Assembly: GCA_903772945.1 (NCBI GenBank)
Contig: CAICTM010000011.1
Coordinates: forward strand, 124,001-188,000
DNA from: Seminavis robusta
Taxonomy: Eukaryota; Bacillariophyta; Bacillariophyceae; Naviculales; Naviculaceae
Length of the DNA stretch: 64,000 bases
Direction: 5' to 3'
Part shown: in pieces, positions 1 through 11,928 of the stretch
Layout: every line of letters begins with the position of its first letter
Numbering within the stretch: the first letter of the stretch is position 1
Translations under genes and position numbers: made by a program
The notes under the pieces: generated by a model
What the model was told of the DNA's origin: nothing
Database searches by the model: none
What the model saw: the letters and a program-made list of their open reading frames with translations, nothing else

Positions 1-330
1 CTAGCTAGAACTGATCCAAAAAACCAATTTGATGTGGTGTGTTATAGTGCCGATCGCACCTTGGAAATTTAAAAACACATTCAGTAAATGACGAATGCTA
101 TTGATCTTAGTGTTTGATGCTAGTATACATTGGGCGGCAACGTTCATTATTTGAATCGAATCATTCATTTGTGCGTTTGGAGGCGAGACTCTTATCTTAG
201 TCTACTCACAGAAGAAAGTGACAGGCTGTCGCACTTGACAAATGCAATTACAGTGACACTGCAGTTCGTGTCAGTGTCGGATGGATCCATACCTGATCGA
301 ATCAACGTTTGTAGGCAGAATTGTCGTCTC

Positions 331-1185
331 TTAGTTGTCTTGTTTCTTCGTATTGTTGTTGTTGTTACTATTCCAAGCCCCCCCAAAGAGTGACCCAAAC
401 CATTCGTCATCGGTGAGATTGGTCTTGCAGAACTGTTTGCTCTTGGAGACGGGGAAACAAAAGTTGACCAACTTGGGGATCTCCACGTAACGGATCTTTC
501 GTCCTTTGCTGGCCTTTCGATCGACTTGGTTCTTCTTGTTTTGAGTCTTCCATCGCTGATTCGTGTCGTTGTCATTGTCGTTATTATTATTATTGGCCAC
601 GACAAACTCTTTGAGCATTTGTTGATAGACTTTGGAATCGTCAAAGTCGGTACTACTACTTGTTGTTGTTGTTTGTTGTCGAATTTCGTCGTGTGCCACG
701 GTAGCTTCGACTTGTTGCCAAAAGGACGAATCCATGACTTTGAACTGCTGCGATGCACTCGCCAATCCAGAATGCAACCTCAAATCCTGATGACGGCGAT
801 TCAGAACTTCTTTCCAACCATCCCGGCAAATCTCGTATTCCGATTGCAACGTTTCGTCCGAATCATCATCCTCTTTTCTCTCCCACCCCATGAGTGTACG
901 TCGTGCCGTCAACAACTGCTCCAGCAATTGATCGCATTCCGTTGGCACAGAATCATCCTCGTTAGTACTAGTAGTCGCTTGCTGCAAATTCCGTTGCACC
1001 AAAATCCGTGTTTCCACGAGATGACTGTAGATTTTGGTTTGACTCTTGGCGGCTTTGGCACGGGAAACATCCTTGTCGCTGCGTTTCTTGCGCAGTTTGG
1101 CTGCCACACGATCTTCCGATTCCAAACTCTCCACATGGTCAAACGCCGACAGCACTCGTTTCTTCTTGGACGACGAAGACGGCAT
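331..1185 (-). CDS. AATF: AATF/Bfr2-like ribosome-biogenesis protein
   Basis: An uninterrupted 284-aa frame with an ATG start (MPSSSSKKKRVLSAFDHVES). Residues ~38-105 resemble the AATF leucine-zipper region: AKAAKSQTKIYSHLVETRI, then LLEQLLTARRTLMGWERK. Residues ~225-265 match the TRAUB domain of AATF/Bfr2/Che-1 (SKGRKIRYVEIPKLVNFCFP) and are followed by DDEWFGSLFG, the usual C-terminal block. In yeast and animals the family works in the nucleolus on early 40S assembly in the SSU processome, and the same is expected here. The protein is short for the family (usually ~500 aa) because the long acidic N-terminus is nearly absent. Poly-Thr, poly-Ser and poly-Asn runs lie between the domains and at the C-terminus. 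No intron is needed. The family assignment is firm; the full extent of the N-terminus is less so. Confidence 0.85.
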   Translation of the reverse strand: MPSSSSKKKRVLSAFDHVESLESEDRVAAKLRKKRSDKDVSRAKAAKSQTKIYSHLVETRILVQRNLQQATTSTNEDDSVPTECDQLLEQLLTARRTLMGWERKEDDDSDETLQSEYEICRDGWKEVLNRRHQDLRLHSGLASASQQFKVMDSSFWQQVEATVAHDEIRQQTTTTSSSTDFDDSKVYQQMLKEFVVANNNNNDNDNDTNQRWKTQNKKNQVDRKASKGRKIRYVEIPKLVNFCFPVSKSKQFCKTNLTDDEWFGSLFGGAWNSNNNNNTKKQDN

Positions 1186-1694
1186 AATAATGGTATGGTG
1201 GGCAGTGTTTGTTGTGCTGTTGCTTGTGGTTTTGTTCTTTGAAAAAAGGAAGGAAAATGAGCAGTGGTGTTGGTGGAGTCACGTGAGGCGGCCAGACGAA
1301 CACACCACAGGAGGATTCAATCAGCAGAGCTGTGTTTGCGCTGCTTTGCTGTCGAAGCTCCGAGGAACGAAGCCTGCGCCGTCCGTGAGTCCGTACCGGT
1401 ACAGTACCGGTATGGATGACTGCCGATGACCCCCGCCGAGCAGCACCAGTCTCTCTTTCCTCGAGCTCTTCGAATTCGGAAGAGCGACGGAACTAATAAT
1501 GCAATAATACGTGTACTAGCTAGTACCGGTAGTCTATGTATCAAAGATTCCAGGGTGCAGACCGCGGAGTAACGTTAATTAAAAAGTAATAATTATTAGC
1601 TACCGGTAAGTATGTGGGGTTTCACACGACCGATTTGAGTACTCTAAAACAAAAACATCGTACTATTAAGGTGGTAGGAATCTCCTTTCGTTTT

Positions 1695-2162
1695 TGATCA
1701 AAATGACCGTAAACTTTAAAAACTCTTCTAGTCTGCTTCTTAGAGATTTAGAGAAACGGGAAAAGTTTTCGCCGTAGATACTGTAGGCTGTAGCGTACGT
1801 ACAGCTTTACTGTACCGTACTGTAATAGTTAAAATCGCTTGAATTAGGAACAGTTAACAGTTGATCAAAATGACCGTAAAGTTAAAAACTCTACGGTACT
1901 GCTTGTATGTCTGACCTACTAGAGAGAGATTTAACGGAAAGACGAAGCGTTTTTCGTCTGTAGATGGTGGTACGTACTGTAGTATATCTTAAATCAGCTA
2001 TCATGGTACCGTACCGGTATAGCTGTACCGTTTTTGTTAGCTCAAGTATCAGTGTTTCGTACCAAACGATTACTTAGTTAGGAAAAACAGCAATCGTTTT
2101 CTGTCAAAATGATCGGAAACTCAATTTTTCTAAATCTAGAGAGATTTAGAGGAAGGGGAAGA
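1695..2162. repeat. Three imperfect direct repeats (GATCAAAATGACCGTAAA family)
   Basis: Similar blocks start near 1695, 1861 and 2103. Each has TCAAAATGAYCGKAAA followed by an AAAAACTCT-like stretch and an AGAGAGATTTA(G/A) motif. They sit in the AT-rich spacer between the AATF-like gene and receptor cyclase 1, and no coding potential is visible across them. They may be remnants of a dispersed repeat. The rest of the 1186-2221 spacer shows only GGTACCGGTAC-like palindromes. Confidence 0.5.
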
Positions 2163-2221
2163 GAACTTCTCTTGAAGCAGCCTCAAATTCCGTCAAGCAG
2201 CCAAATAAGAAGCAGATATTA

Positions 2222-2578
2222 CAGTGTCCGCAATAAGGATTTTCTACGGTTTACTCTTTACTGTTTACTCTTTACTGTTTACTCTTTACTCTTTTAAGTT
2301 TTTTGCGTTTTCAACAGGTGTGTCCGCAATAAGTTTTTACATTTTCGTGTTTCAGGAATTGTATTTGCTTCTTCAGTTCCCAGATCGATTCGATTCGGCA
2401 ACCAATTACTTTTTAAAAGGCCAAGGTCGAACCACAAGCCGAAACCCGCAATTTACTGTTTTTGCGAAATCTACGCCATCTACCTTTTACTGTTTCACTT
2501 TTTGAATTAGTGAAAAGTTTGCAAGAAAAAGTGAAACAACCTAATGTAAAGAGTAGAAAACGCTTATTGCGGACACGG
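2222..2578. mobile_element. MITE, pogo/Tc1-mariner-like
   Basis: A 357-bp element with no coding capacity. The left end reads CAGTGTCCGCAATAAG and the right end is its inverse (CTTATTGCGGACACGG). The inverted arms extend ~25 bp through a TTTTCTAC block. TATTA flanks both sides (2217-2221 and 2579-2583), which contains the TA duplication typical of Tc1/mariner/pogo transposons. CAGT is a common first four bases in that superfamily. The interior has a short tandem array of TTTACTG/TTTACTC units (about 2250-2295) and a second direct copy of the GTGTCCGCAATAAG block near 2320. Confidence 0.65.
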
Positions 2579-2813
2579 TATTATTAGATGGTACCTGCTG
2601 GTACCGTACATACATTTAATTTTACCAAGAAGTGATGTGAAGAGGTGAAGTAAGTTGTATTTTGTACGAAAAGTGAATTTCTGCAAGTTCTCCTTGTTCT
2701 GAACAACCAAAGAATCTTTTAGAAAAGTTCGCCTATCTTCTGTTCATAAAACGAGTTGCAACAGGCATTTTGGTCTTCGGCTTTCCGATACTATTACTCG
2801 TGCAGACAACAAG

Positions 2814-5800
2814 ATGATCGGGCTAAGGAGCGCCACCAGATGGCTCAGTGTTTTCTTAGCTGTGAGCATCCTGACAACCCCTGCAGTGGTTGCTCAGGAA
2901 GAGGAACAAGTGAACGAGACCACAGCGATGACACCCACAAAACTGGTGTGTGTTTTCAGCTTTCTTTTACATTCCCATTGACCCTCTAGCCTGTGCTCAC
3001 GAATTGGCTTTTGTACCGCACTGTATTGTACCCAAAGGTTCCCTTGGAAGAGTGCTGTGCTGCATGTCCAGCCGGATTGTTGACAGATGCCGTCACCACC
3101 GAAACTGAACGCCCGCTTCGCATCTTATCTTACGATGCAGGCTTGGATCTGATGGGCATGGAAAAAGCTGCCAAATCGTACTATGAAAAAACGGGTACCC
3201 GCATCGTGTTTGATCTCATCGAGGACTTTCTGGGAGTCTACGACGAGATTCGGTCGCAGGCGGAATCCAAATTGCCTCTATATGACGGATACATTTGTGG
3301 ACCTGCCATTGTGGGGTCGGCTACTCAGCTGGACGGGTGGCAGGACTTGACAGATGTTGTACGAGACACTGTGGATTTGAAGTGGCTCGATGTGTTCCGG
3401 GCCTTTAGAGAAAATGTGGCTGTGTACGACAACAAGGTCCGAATGTTCCCTCTGGATGGAGATGCACACTTTATGTACTACCGAGCGGACGTTCTGGAGG
3501 CTTTTGGGCTTGACGTACCAAGAACGTGGGAAGAGTACTGGCAAGTTGCGGCCGCAATTCATGGGAAGGAGTTCAATAACCAAACAATGGTTGGATCTTG
3601 CGTTGGAAGAAAGCTGGGAGGACAGACTAGTTATTGGATCAGTCTCGTCTTGGCGAGTTATACTCAAACGAATGGACCTACTCAGGGATTCATCCTTGAC
3701 TCCAACGACATGGAACCCCTCATGGGGGAAGCGATGGCGGAAGCTCTCAAGATGACAGAACTTCAGGCCAAGTATGGTGATCCGACCGGTAAGTCACATG
3801 CGCATGAAATGAAGTCCGAACGTTCTGAAACTAACCGTTTTGAACGTTGTCGTGCAGAATTCGAATACGCTGGAGGCGGAGATCTTGCCTCGATCAACAT
3901 CAATGCCATGAATTATGGATACTGTGCATTGACCTATAACTGGGGTGATTCCTACAAGGTCAGTCATACCTTGGAGCCACCCAGCCAAGTTGCAGGTTTG
4001 ATGAAGGTCGCCCCTACTCCTGGGACCACCAAGGTATACAACAGAAAGACCAAGAAGTTAGATCCTTGCAATGAAGAGAACTGTGGTGGACTGGGGGGGC
4101 TCTACTATGATGATATTGGTTGGGTCAATAGGGCGTCTTATCTGGCTTTTGGGGGCTGGTCAGCTGCCGTCAACAACAACATTGATGATTCGCAAAAGCA
4201 GAGAATCATCGATTTCTTTGTGTACATGTGCTCTCCCGAGATTTCCACCCAGGCGGCAGTACCGTTGGCCAATGCCTCTCGATTGGAGGGGAATGGTGTG
4301 AATCCGTTTCGCGCTTCCCACGTCGATGTCCAGAAATGGGTCGATCAAGGATATGAGCGATCTTCGGCGGAATCCTACAGGGCAGCCGTCGTGGACACTC
4401 TCTCCAGTCCAAATGCAGCCTACGACATGCGCTTTGCTGGGGCCGATCTCATCTTTAGCGCGTTAGAGGAAGAAGTATACAGCTATTTGGAAAGGGCCAT
4501 TCTTTTGGACAATTTGCCGGATGATGAAGATGAGAGGCACTTGACTCGTATGGAAGTGGCCGAGAAACTTGAAATGAGGTTTCGGGAGATTATTTTGCTC
4601 GAGAATGACAAACCCGAGACATTGGTCCCAGTGCTGGAACAGTACCAGCGTGATCTGGGCATATACAGTGAGTCTACCGTGTTCCTATTGCTGAATGATT
4701 ACGAATCTTGTTGTCGCTTGTTCTCACCGTTGTTCCCACTGTCGAATGCGGCGTACTTCTCCGTAGAGCCGCCTAGCGATGACAACAAAAACGAAAAGAT
4801 TCTTGCTACCGTGATTCCGATTGTTGTGGCTATACTGGTCGGAGCGGCCTTGCTCGTGTACTTTTTGAAGCCCAAGAGCGAAAATGACTCTGTCTGGCAA
4901 TTGAAAAAGGAAGAGCTCATTTTCGCCGACCCAGAAGAGATTATTGGAATTGGTAAGCTGAGCTTTTCGCTTCTGGACATGGTACGGTAGTTAGTTTTGA
5001 ATCACATGCAAAACCTGACGATTGTTTACCTTTTCATCTGTTTTTCAATAACAGGTACCTTCGGTCAAGTGCTCTTGGCTGAGTATAGAGGAACACAAGT
5101 AGCCGTAAAGAAGGTCCTTCCGCCTAGGACCCCCAAGAAGGTTAACGCCGATGAATTTGTTGACGAGGACAAGAACAACTTGGAGCGACCTGAGACCGCG
5201 GCAGTCGTCTCAGGCATGTCTTCAATAAGTCTTGATGCAATGAGGTCAATGGCGTCTGGCCTTGGTGAATTTAGCTACAATCACAACAAACTCAGACAAG
5301 ACTTCATCAAGGAAATGCGTCACATCAGTAAATTGCGCCATCCATGTATTACGACGGTGATGGGTGCTGTCATTTGTCCGAATGAAGAGCCGATGCTCAT
5401 CATGGAATACATGGAATTTGGTTCCCTACATGATTTGCTCCACAACCAGAGTATGATACTTGACGGAGAGATTATGCTTCCAATGCTGCGGGATATTACC
5501 CAGGGATGTCGCTTCCTCCATGCTGCGGACCCCCCAGTTATCCATGGAGATCTTAAGGTAGAAAGGAGCGCGTACTATTTGTTGGCGTTGACATGCGTGA
5601 ACCTTCCTGACACATGTGTTTCATCCACATTGATAAAAAAGTGTGCCAACATTCTCGTAGATTCTAAGTTCCGGGCAAAAGTTGCGGATTTTGGTCTGTC
5701 TCAAAAGAAGCAAATGGGCGCCACTGGAACGCCGTTTTGGATGGCGCCAGAGTTGCTGAGACAAGAGAGTGCCAACACTGTCTCCAGTGATGTCTTCTCA

Positions 5801-7097
5801 TTTGGCATCATGTTGTACGAGGTATTTTCCAGAAAGGACCCGTACGAGGGAGAAGACGCTCAAGAAGTTTTGAAGAAGGTTGCTGATCCAAAAGTTCACA
5901 AGCGGCCACCCGTCCCAAAGGAGTGTCCTCCTCAGCTGGCTGCGCTCAAGTGTGACTGTCTTTGTGAAGATCCGGAAGAAAGGCCTTCTTTTGAAGAGCT
6001 GGACAAGCGACTTAAGCGAATCGACGTCGAAACAACGGCACCCGGTGACAAGAAAGACCGCACAACTGTGTCACTGTTTGATATTTTCCCCAAACACATC
6101 GCCGAGGCACTGCGTGATGGAAAGCAGGTAGAGGCAGAACACAAAGATGTCGTGACAATATTCTTTTCTGGTAAGGAGGCTCCTAATGTGGCAGAAACTC
6201 TAGAGTTGAAATGTCCGCGTTCTCACCTCACATGGCCCTTCTATTTGTCTTTCTACTTTAGATATTGTTGGCTTCACCCAGCTTTCATCTACAATGGATC
6301 CAAGGAAGGTTGCTAAAATGTAAGTGGCCTTCTTTCACAAACGCCACGAAACATGTTCCTACTACTATAATACTCGTATGACTCTAACAAGACATCGTTT
6401 CTCCATACGTGCCTGCCACCATAACAGGCTGGACCGACTGTATCAGAAACTTGATACTCTCTCTCACGAGCACGATATCTTCAAGGTAGAAACAATTGGT
6501 GATGGTACGTTGGTTGAGACGGTTGTGGTTGCTGTTCGATCCAAGCTGTGTTCATGCTAACACACTATCTTTCTTTCTTGCTTGCAACAACGAACACAGC
6601 CTACATGGCAGTTACCAACCTCGTGAAGGATCAGTCCACAAATCATGCAATCCGAATTGCAGAGTTTGCTGTAGATGCCATTCAAGCTGCCAATGAAACC
6701 TTGATTGACGAAGATGCTCCTGAGAAGGGTCGTGTGAATATTCGGGTGGGTTTCCACAGTGGCAGTGTTGTTGCTGATGTGGTTGGTACACGTAATCCAA
6801 GGTATTGTTTATTTGGTGATACGGTAAGTTCCATACGGGACGGCTCTTGTTCATGATCTGATCTGTATGGCACGCATTCTCTCTGACATGTGTTATCTAC
6901 TTTAGGTGAACACGGCATCGCGAATGGAGAGTAACTCCTTGATGAATTGTATTCATTGTTCCAACGAATCCGCAGAAATCCTAAAAGAACAGAATTTCAA
7001 ATACCCCATGGTATCCCGCGGCAAGATCAAGATCAAGGGCAAGGGCGAAATGCATACCTGGTGGTGCAACCAAGAAACGGCACCACCGTACCGGTAG
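2814..7097 (+). CDS. Receptor guanylate cyclase with solute-binding ectodomain and TKL kinase (receptor 1)
   Basis: Ten exons join in frame: 2814-2945, 3038-3788, 3858-4667, 4767-4952, 5055-5557, 5642-6170, 6262-6319, 6428-6504, 6600-6823, 6906-7097 (1153 aa). The ATG at 2814 gives a clear signal peptide (LSVFLAVSILTTPAVVA). Residues ~60-560 resemble bacterial type-1 extracellular solute-binding proteins (RPLRILSYDAG; DGDAHFMYYRADVLEAFGL). One membrane helix follows at ~575-597. A TKL-type kinase begins with GIGTFGQV and VAVKK and has HGDLKCAN, ADFGLS and MAPE, so the Lys, HxD Asp and DFG Asp are all kept. The class III cyclase domain from ~970 has both metal aspartates (FFSDIVGFT, ETIGDAY), the guanine-type Glu and Cys (VETIGDAY, PRYCLFGD) and NTASR. 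Predicted role: a plasma-membrane sensor that makes cGMP after binding an unknown small molecule. A read-through intron 7094-7260 could replace the last residues with a 41-codon exon ending at 7387. Confidence 0.88.
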
Positions 7098-7387
7098 GCC
7101 CCGTCGAAGAGAACGTCCCATTTCGCGTCTTCAGAGATACATGCGCTGCGGTACAAGTGCTGTTCTCCCATCAAACTACTCTCTCCCTGCCAGTATCATT
7201 GGTTCAACGTGAAAGCAAACTCCAAAAATTTATTTAAACCATTATTTTACTATCCTTTAGGGCCAAAGGCTGTTTCCCCGTCGGTGAAGACAAGGATGAT
7301 CCTATCGTCTCATCACAGTCTTTGGATGATTTGGTCCTACCGGTACGGGGAGCAAGAGGGCACTCAACTAGAGATACCCCCTGGTAA

Positions 7388-7925
7388 GCTAGTGCTGGTA
7401 CCACCATTGCGCGATATCCAATCGTCAAAGGGTGTTTATTAAGTGTGACTGAGAATCTTCAAATCGGTTTGAATTTCATGTCTTGGAAGGAGGGGCAATG
7501 CACGAATCGAATCACCGCGGGAGTTGTAATGAAGGTTGCCAAGATGAGCGGAGGGCCCGCCATTCCCGTTTCTTCCTTACTATGATACCCCAAACTGAAA
7601 GTGTGCGATTTTAAGATTTTGGTTGGGGGGTTGGGGTAGGTTGGTACTCGCCGAAAGATTAAACCAGCAGAGCCGAGAACTTTGAGAAATCTTTCTTCCA
7701 CCAAAACACTTCTTTCACGTCTCACGTCTGGGGCGCTACAGGTACAGTCGTACCGTGTTATCAATGACAATGTTCGCATGCGTCCTTAGTCCACTCTGAC
7801 CTGAAAGAAACAACTCAAGCCCCATCCGTCCTTTTGAGATCCCCCAACGAACAATCCATGAAAATGGCGAGAGAGATAAACGGAAGCAACAAGAATTGAT
7901 CCTCAATCAATCTTACCCTTCCAAG
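7388..7925. other. Intergenic spacer, nothing recognised
   Basis: This lies between the two possible 3' ends of receptor cyclase 1 and the next ATG at 7926. An open frame of 106 codons on the minus strand (7459-7779) shows no domain, so I treat it as chance. The last ~100 bases are probably 5' leader of the downstream gene. Confidence 0.5.
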
Positions 7926-10900
7926 ATGAAGATTCACATCAAAACGCTGGTAGGGACCACTCTGACTTTGGAAGTTCTTCCTTCCGATTCTATCCAGGGT
8001 GTAAGGAAGCGAATCAGGGAAGCATGGGGAGCACCGCCAGACCAGCAAAATATACGATACAATGGAGTGGTACTGGTGGATAATCACCCACAACAAAGCA
8101 GAAGGCCAGCAACACTGGCGGACTACAATCTGCGCGATGGAGCTACGCTGAACTTTGTGCTAAGAGGTAGAGGGAGGACAGGACGACGGAGAGTTTTGCC
8201 CGATACGAAAGTATGGAATGAGATACCAGTGCCAGCACCAAGCAAACCTCCTGCTCGGCTGCCACAAAGAGAATTTCCTGCTCCTGCGCGGAAGAAGTTG
8301 TTTCTAGATTCTGACGATGATGACGATTTACCTCCCCTCAGAGTTCTCACTACATCAGACCTGAGGAAGCGGGAGCCAATGAAGGACTTGAAACAAGGGG
8401 AAAAGCAAACTAAGTTGGAAGCAGAGCAGCAGAAAGCTTCTGAAGAATATCGAGCGCAGAATCTGATGAAGGCAGCAGTCTTATCCTTGGCCTTGGATGA
8501 TGAAGAAGAGGAGAGTGATGATTCGGATGCCCCAAAAAAGAAGAAACGGAAGAAGAAACTCAAGAAAGCGGATGAAGAGGACGAGGGAAAAGAGTCGCCG
8601 GTAGTCAAGAAGGAAAAGAAGAAGAAAATAGTTGTTGACTCAAGCTCAGATGAGGAAAGCTCGGGTGAAAAGTCTAGGGAAGCTCAGAAAACAAAGGCCC
8701 CATCTCCTGCACCAAAACTCTTCGACGAGTTCTTCGACGAGTCCATGGCCAACTTTGATCTGTCGGACAAAGAAACAGGGGCGCTGGTGAAATTGGCCGC
8801 CTTGTCGGAGCAAATGACAAGGGCTGTGGAAACCGACAATTCCGAATCAACGAAAGAAGAAGACGATGATGACATGCCGTCCTTGAACAAAGCAAGCTCC
8901 GAGTTGCCTCTCTCCCTGGAGGATTCGGAGGAGGAAGTTGATGAGGTATTATCCGAACAGGATGAAGAAAGAGAAGCACCAGCTCCGCCCGCTTGGAATT
9001 TCATGGCCGGTTTCAGTTATGGTGAGTCGTCAAATGAAGACTATGACGATGGCGGTCGTCCCGAAGTTGATGCCTTCGGTAATCGCTACGATACAGACGA
9101 TGACATGACGTCGCGGGATACGTATGATGAGGAGGACAAGCATGATCGCGGATCGGATGGAAGTTCGTCATTTTTCGATGAGCAACAATTGGCCCAACAT
9201 CAGCAACAGACCATTTTGCGGGAGCGACAGCAACGAAAACTACAAGCCGAAGAAGAGGAAGAAGCCATTCTCTACTACCAGTCCAGAGCCGCTTGCTTGT
9301 GCTACTGTGTCATTGCCCTTGTCGTCGTCTATGTCACCACCATTATTGCTCTTTACTTTTTGTGGAAAAAGGACAACGTTGCTGCATCGACCGAAGCGCC
9401 CAGCACAACCCCACTCCCATCGCCGTCGCAATCCAACACGGAACGATTGATCGGTTGGCAACTGGCACTGCCTTTGACCAGCATAGTGTTGTTGCTGCTC
9501 CTTGGTTTTGCATGTTGCTGGGCCTATCGCCGCCTCCACTTGAAACCCAAAGTCAAACAGCAAGTAGTGACCAATCGGGGGTTGGGGGTTGAGCGGGAAC
9601 CGAATTTCGTATCTTTGGATCTTGAGCAGGGACCAGATGTCGAATCTTCAACAACCCCACCTGAATACATCGAGCAAGGAAATGAGGCGCAGGCGACAAC
9701 TAGCAAAGACCACCCCACACTTCTTGGTAAGACTGAGAAGTCGCAGTCCCCTCTTTATCACGGGATTGCAGATGCAACAAGCAATGATTTCCCCCCTCGT
9801 CTTGCGCTCCCTCCAAAAGCATCAGATGACTTTCCATCTACTTTTGACGACAGAGTTGCGGAAGACACCCCTGCCACAGGGAGCAACTCAAAGGCATTGC
9901 TGGGTGTTAGTGTGGCCTGGCTCAAGTATGGGCTGTTACGCGAGGTTCGTGAGTCAGGACTAGACGAAAGCGCAACCATCTATGACCTCGAAAGCCTGCA
10001 TGAAGAAGGTAGGTCCATCATTCGAAAGAAGGGGCAGCAGGTGGTCTGTCCGCTGGATGGTAGGATTGGTGCCGCATATGTCCACTCCCTGGAGCAAGAC
10101 CAGGTTGGCCCTGCAAGCATAATGCTAAGTTATTCGTGGAAATACAGCATCGGAGACATCGTGGATACACTCATGGATTATTGCAATGCGCAACATCTCA
10201 ATCCCCAGCAGACTTATGTATGGATGTGCTGTCTATGCAACAACCAACACCGTGTCGCAGAGAACATCCGATTGGGCAAGGTTGTCCCTTTTCAAGTCTT
10301 CCGACGCATTTTCCGCAGCAGGGTTATTGGTATTGGTCATCTGCTCGCAATGATGAGCCCCTGGCGAGAACCAAAATACATTACACGGCTCTGGTAAGAT
10401 ACTAGTCGCTTTGTGCCCATCCATGAGGCCACCACGATTGAATCATTCTGACTCGCATACCCACGCTTCGTACTCTCATAGGTGCATCTTTGAATTGTAC
10501 ACTGCATCACTGCAGAACGACGATATCAAGGTTAGCATAGTCATGCCACCCGGAGAAAAACGTGATATGGCCAAGACCATCGGCTTGAAGGGGGGCAATG
10601 GAATAGACCAACTTTACCGCACACTCGGAAACACAAGAGTAGAGCATGCAGATGCGTCGCAGGAGGAGGACAAGGCCAACCTTCTGAAAATGATTGAGCA
10701 AGGACCAGGGTTTCGAGCTCTTAATGTCAGGGTAAATGACTTGCTCAGAGCCTGGGTGAAGCAATCAACGTTAGAAGTGGTGAAGTCGCTCATAGCTTCT
10801 CGGAATGCACCAAATCGGTCGAAAGGCGCTGGGGATCAATTCTTGGATCGGGGAGTTTTGATTTCTTCGACAATGGTTCTGACTTCTCCGAAAAAGGGTG

Positions 10901-11928
10901 CATGTGCTGCTGCAAGTTGTGGCGGCGTAAGGATAGATGAGGGCTGCTTTTCCAGCGGGGATGACAATGGCTCCTTTGTCAGTGGATCTTTCAGTGGATC
11001 TTTACGCAGCGGTGAACAGGACGAAGGCTTCTTTGAGAGCGGATCTTACCGTGCTGGATCATTGTCCCATTATGAGGAGGACGACGGCAAAGAAGTCGAT
11101 TCAGAAATACGTACCACGGCGAATAAACCAACTACTGACTTGGATCTCACCGACCACGAGTTTGCGGATTTTCTTTCCAGTAGTGGAGTGCTCTTGCAAA
11201 AGATTGGAGAGCAGCAGAAAGCTCAGGAATGTCACGAGATGGCCTTGAACACGTATGTATCCGTTGGTAAAAGCGAAGGTCAAGCCTCCTCTTATAACAA
11301 CTTGGGTGCTCTCTTGCAGAGCCAAGGTGACCTGGATGGTGCGATTGAGTGCCACAAAAAAGCATTGTTGCTCCAAGAAGAATCTGTTGCAGCAGCAGAA
11401 GAAGAACCGACAACATGCCGTCAACGAGCCACTTCGCTCAATGCCTTTGCGTCGGTGCTTCTCGAGAAGGGTGACTGCGAGGGCGCCCTGGCAAAGGTGC
11501 GGAACGCATTGGCCATTTTGGAACATGATCCCAAATGTCCCGAGGCTGCAGCGGCACACGAGGTGGAAGGATTGGTGACATTTACCCAAGCCAACTCCAT
11601 GCACCGGAAAGCACTGGAACTTTCTCAAGAGGCGCTCAAAACCAAGGAAGAAATCCTGGGCATGTATCATCCCGAAACGGCCAAATCCTACCACCAGATT
11701 GGCCAGTTACTGTTTCGCACACGAACGGACGAAAACAGTGATCTGGCGTTAGATTTCTTCCAGCAGGCTCATGCCATTCGGGAAGCCATTTTGGGTCCGG
11801 ATCACCCCGACACGATGGAATCGCTGGCAAAGGTGGAGGAAGTGTTGTGGTCAACGGAGGAAGGAAACCAATCAGGTGGTTTTGGGCTCGAGAAGATGCC
11901 GTCAATGGCAATGGTACCAGCGTATTAG
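7926..11928 (+). CDS. Ubiquitin-like / membrane / LSYSW domain / TPR fusion protein
   Basis: Two exons, 7926-10393 and 10482-11928, join through a 88-nt GT-AG intron that rebuilds the WCIFELYT motif (1304 aa). I chose the ATG at 7926 because the ubiquitin-like fold starts right there (MKIHIKTLVGTTLTLEV, compare MQIFVKTLTGKTITLEV); the frame extends upstream only from a TTG. Order: ubiquitin-like ~1-85; a long acidic and Lys-rich low-complexity stretch ~100-450; two hydrophobic segments ~455-478 and ~513-535; a conserved-looking module ~660-900 with MLSYSWKYSIGDIVD, YVWMCCLCNNQHR and WCIFELYT; a Gly/Ser/Asp-rich linker; and TPR repeats of kinesin-light-chain type ~1047-1290 (ASSYNNLGALLQSQGDLDGA). 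LSYSW modules joined to TPRs occur in other algae, with no function I can name. The UBL lacks a C-terminal GlyGly, so it should not be conjugated. Confidence 0.72.

Noticed and set aside
526-1242. 238-codon frame on the plus strand
   Set aside because: It is the antisense shadow of the AATF-like gene; the hydrophobic look comes from poly-Asn/Thr codons read backwards.
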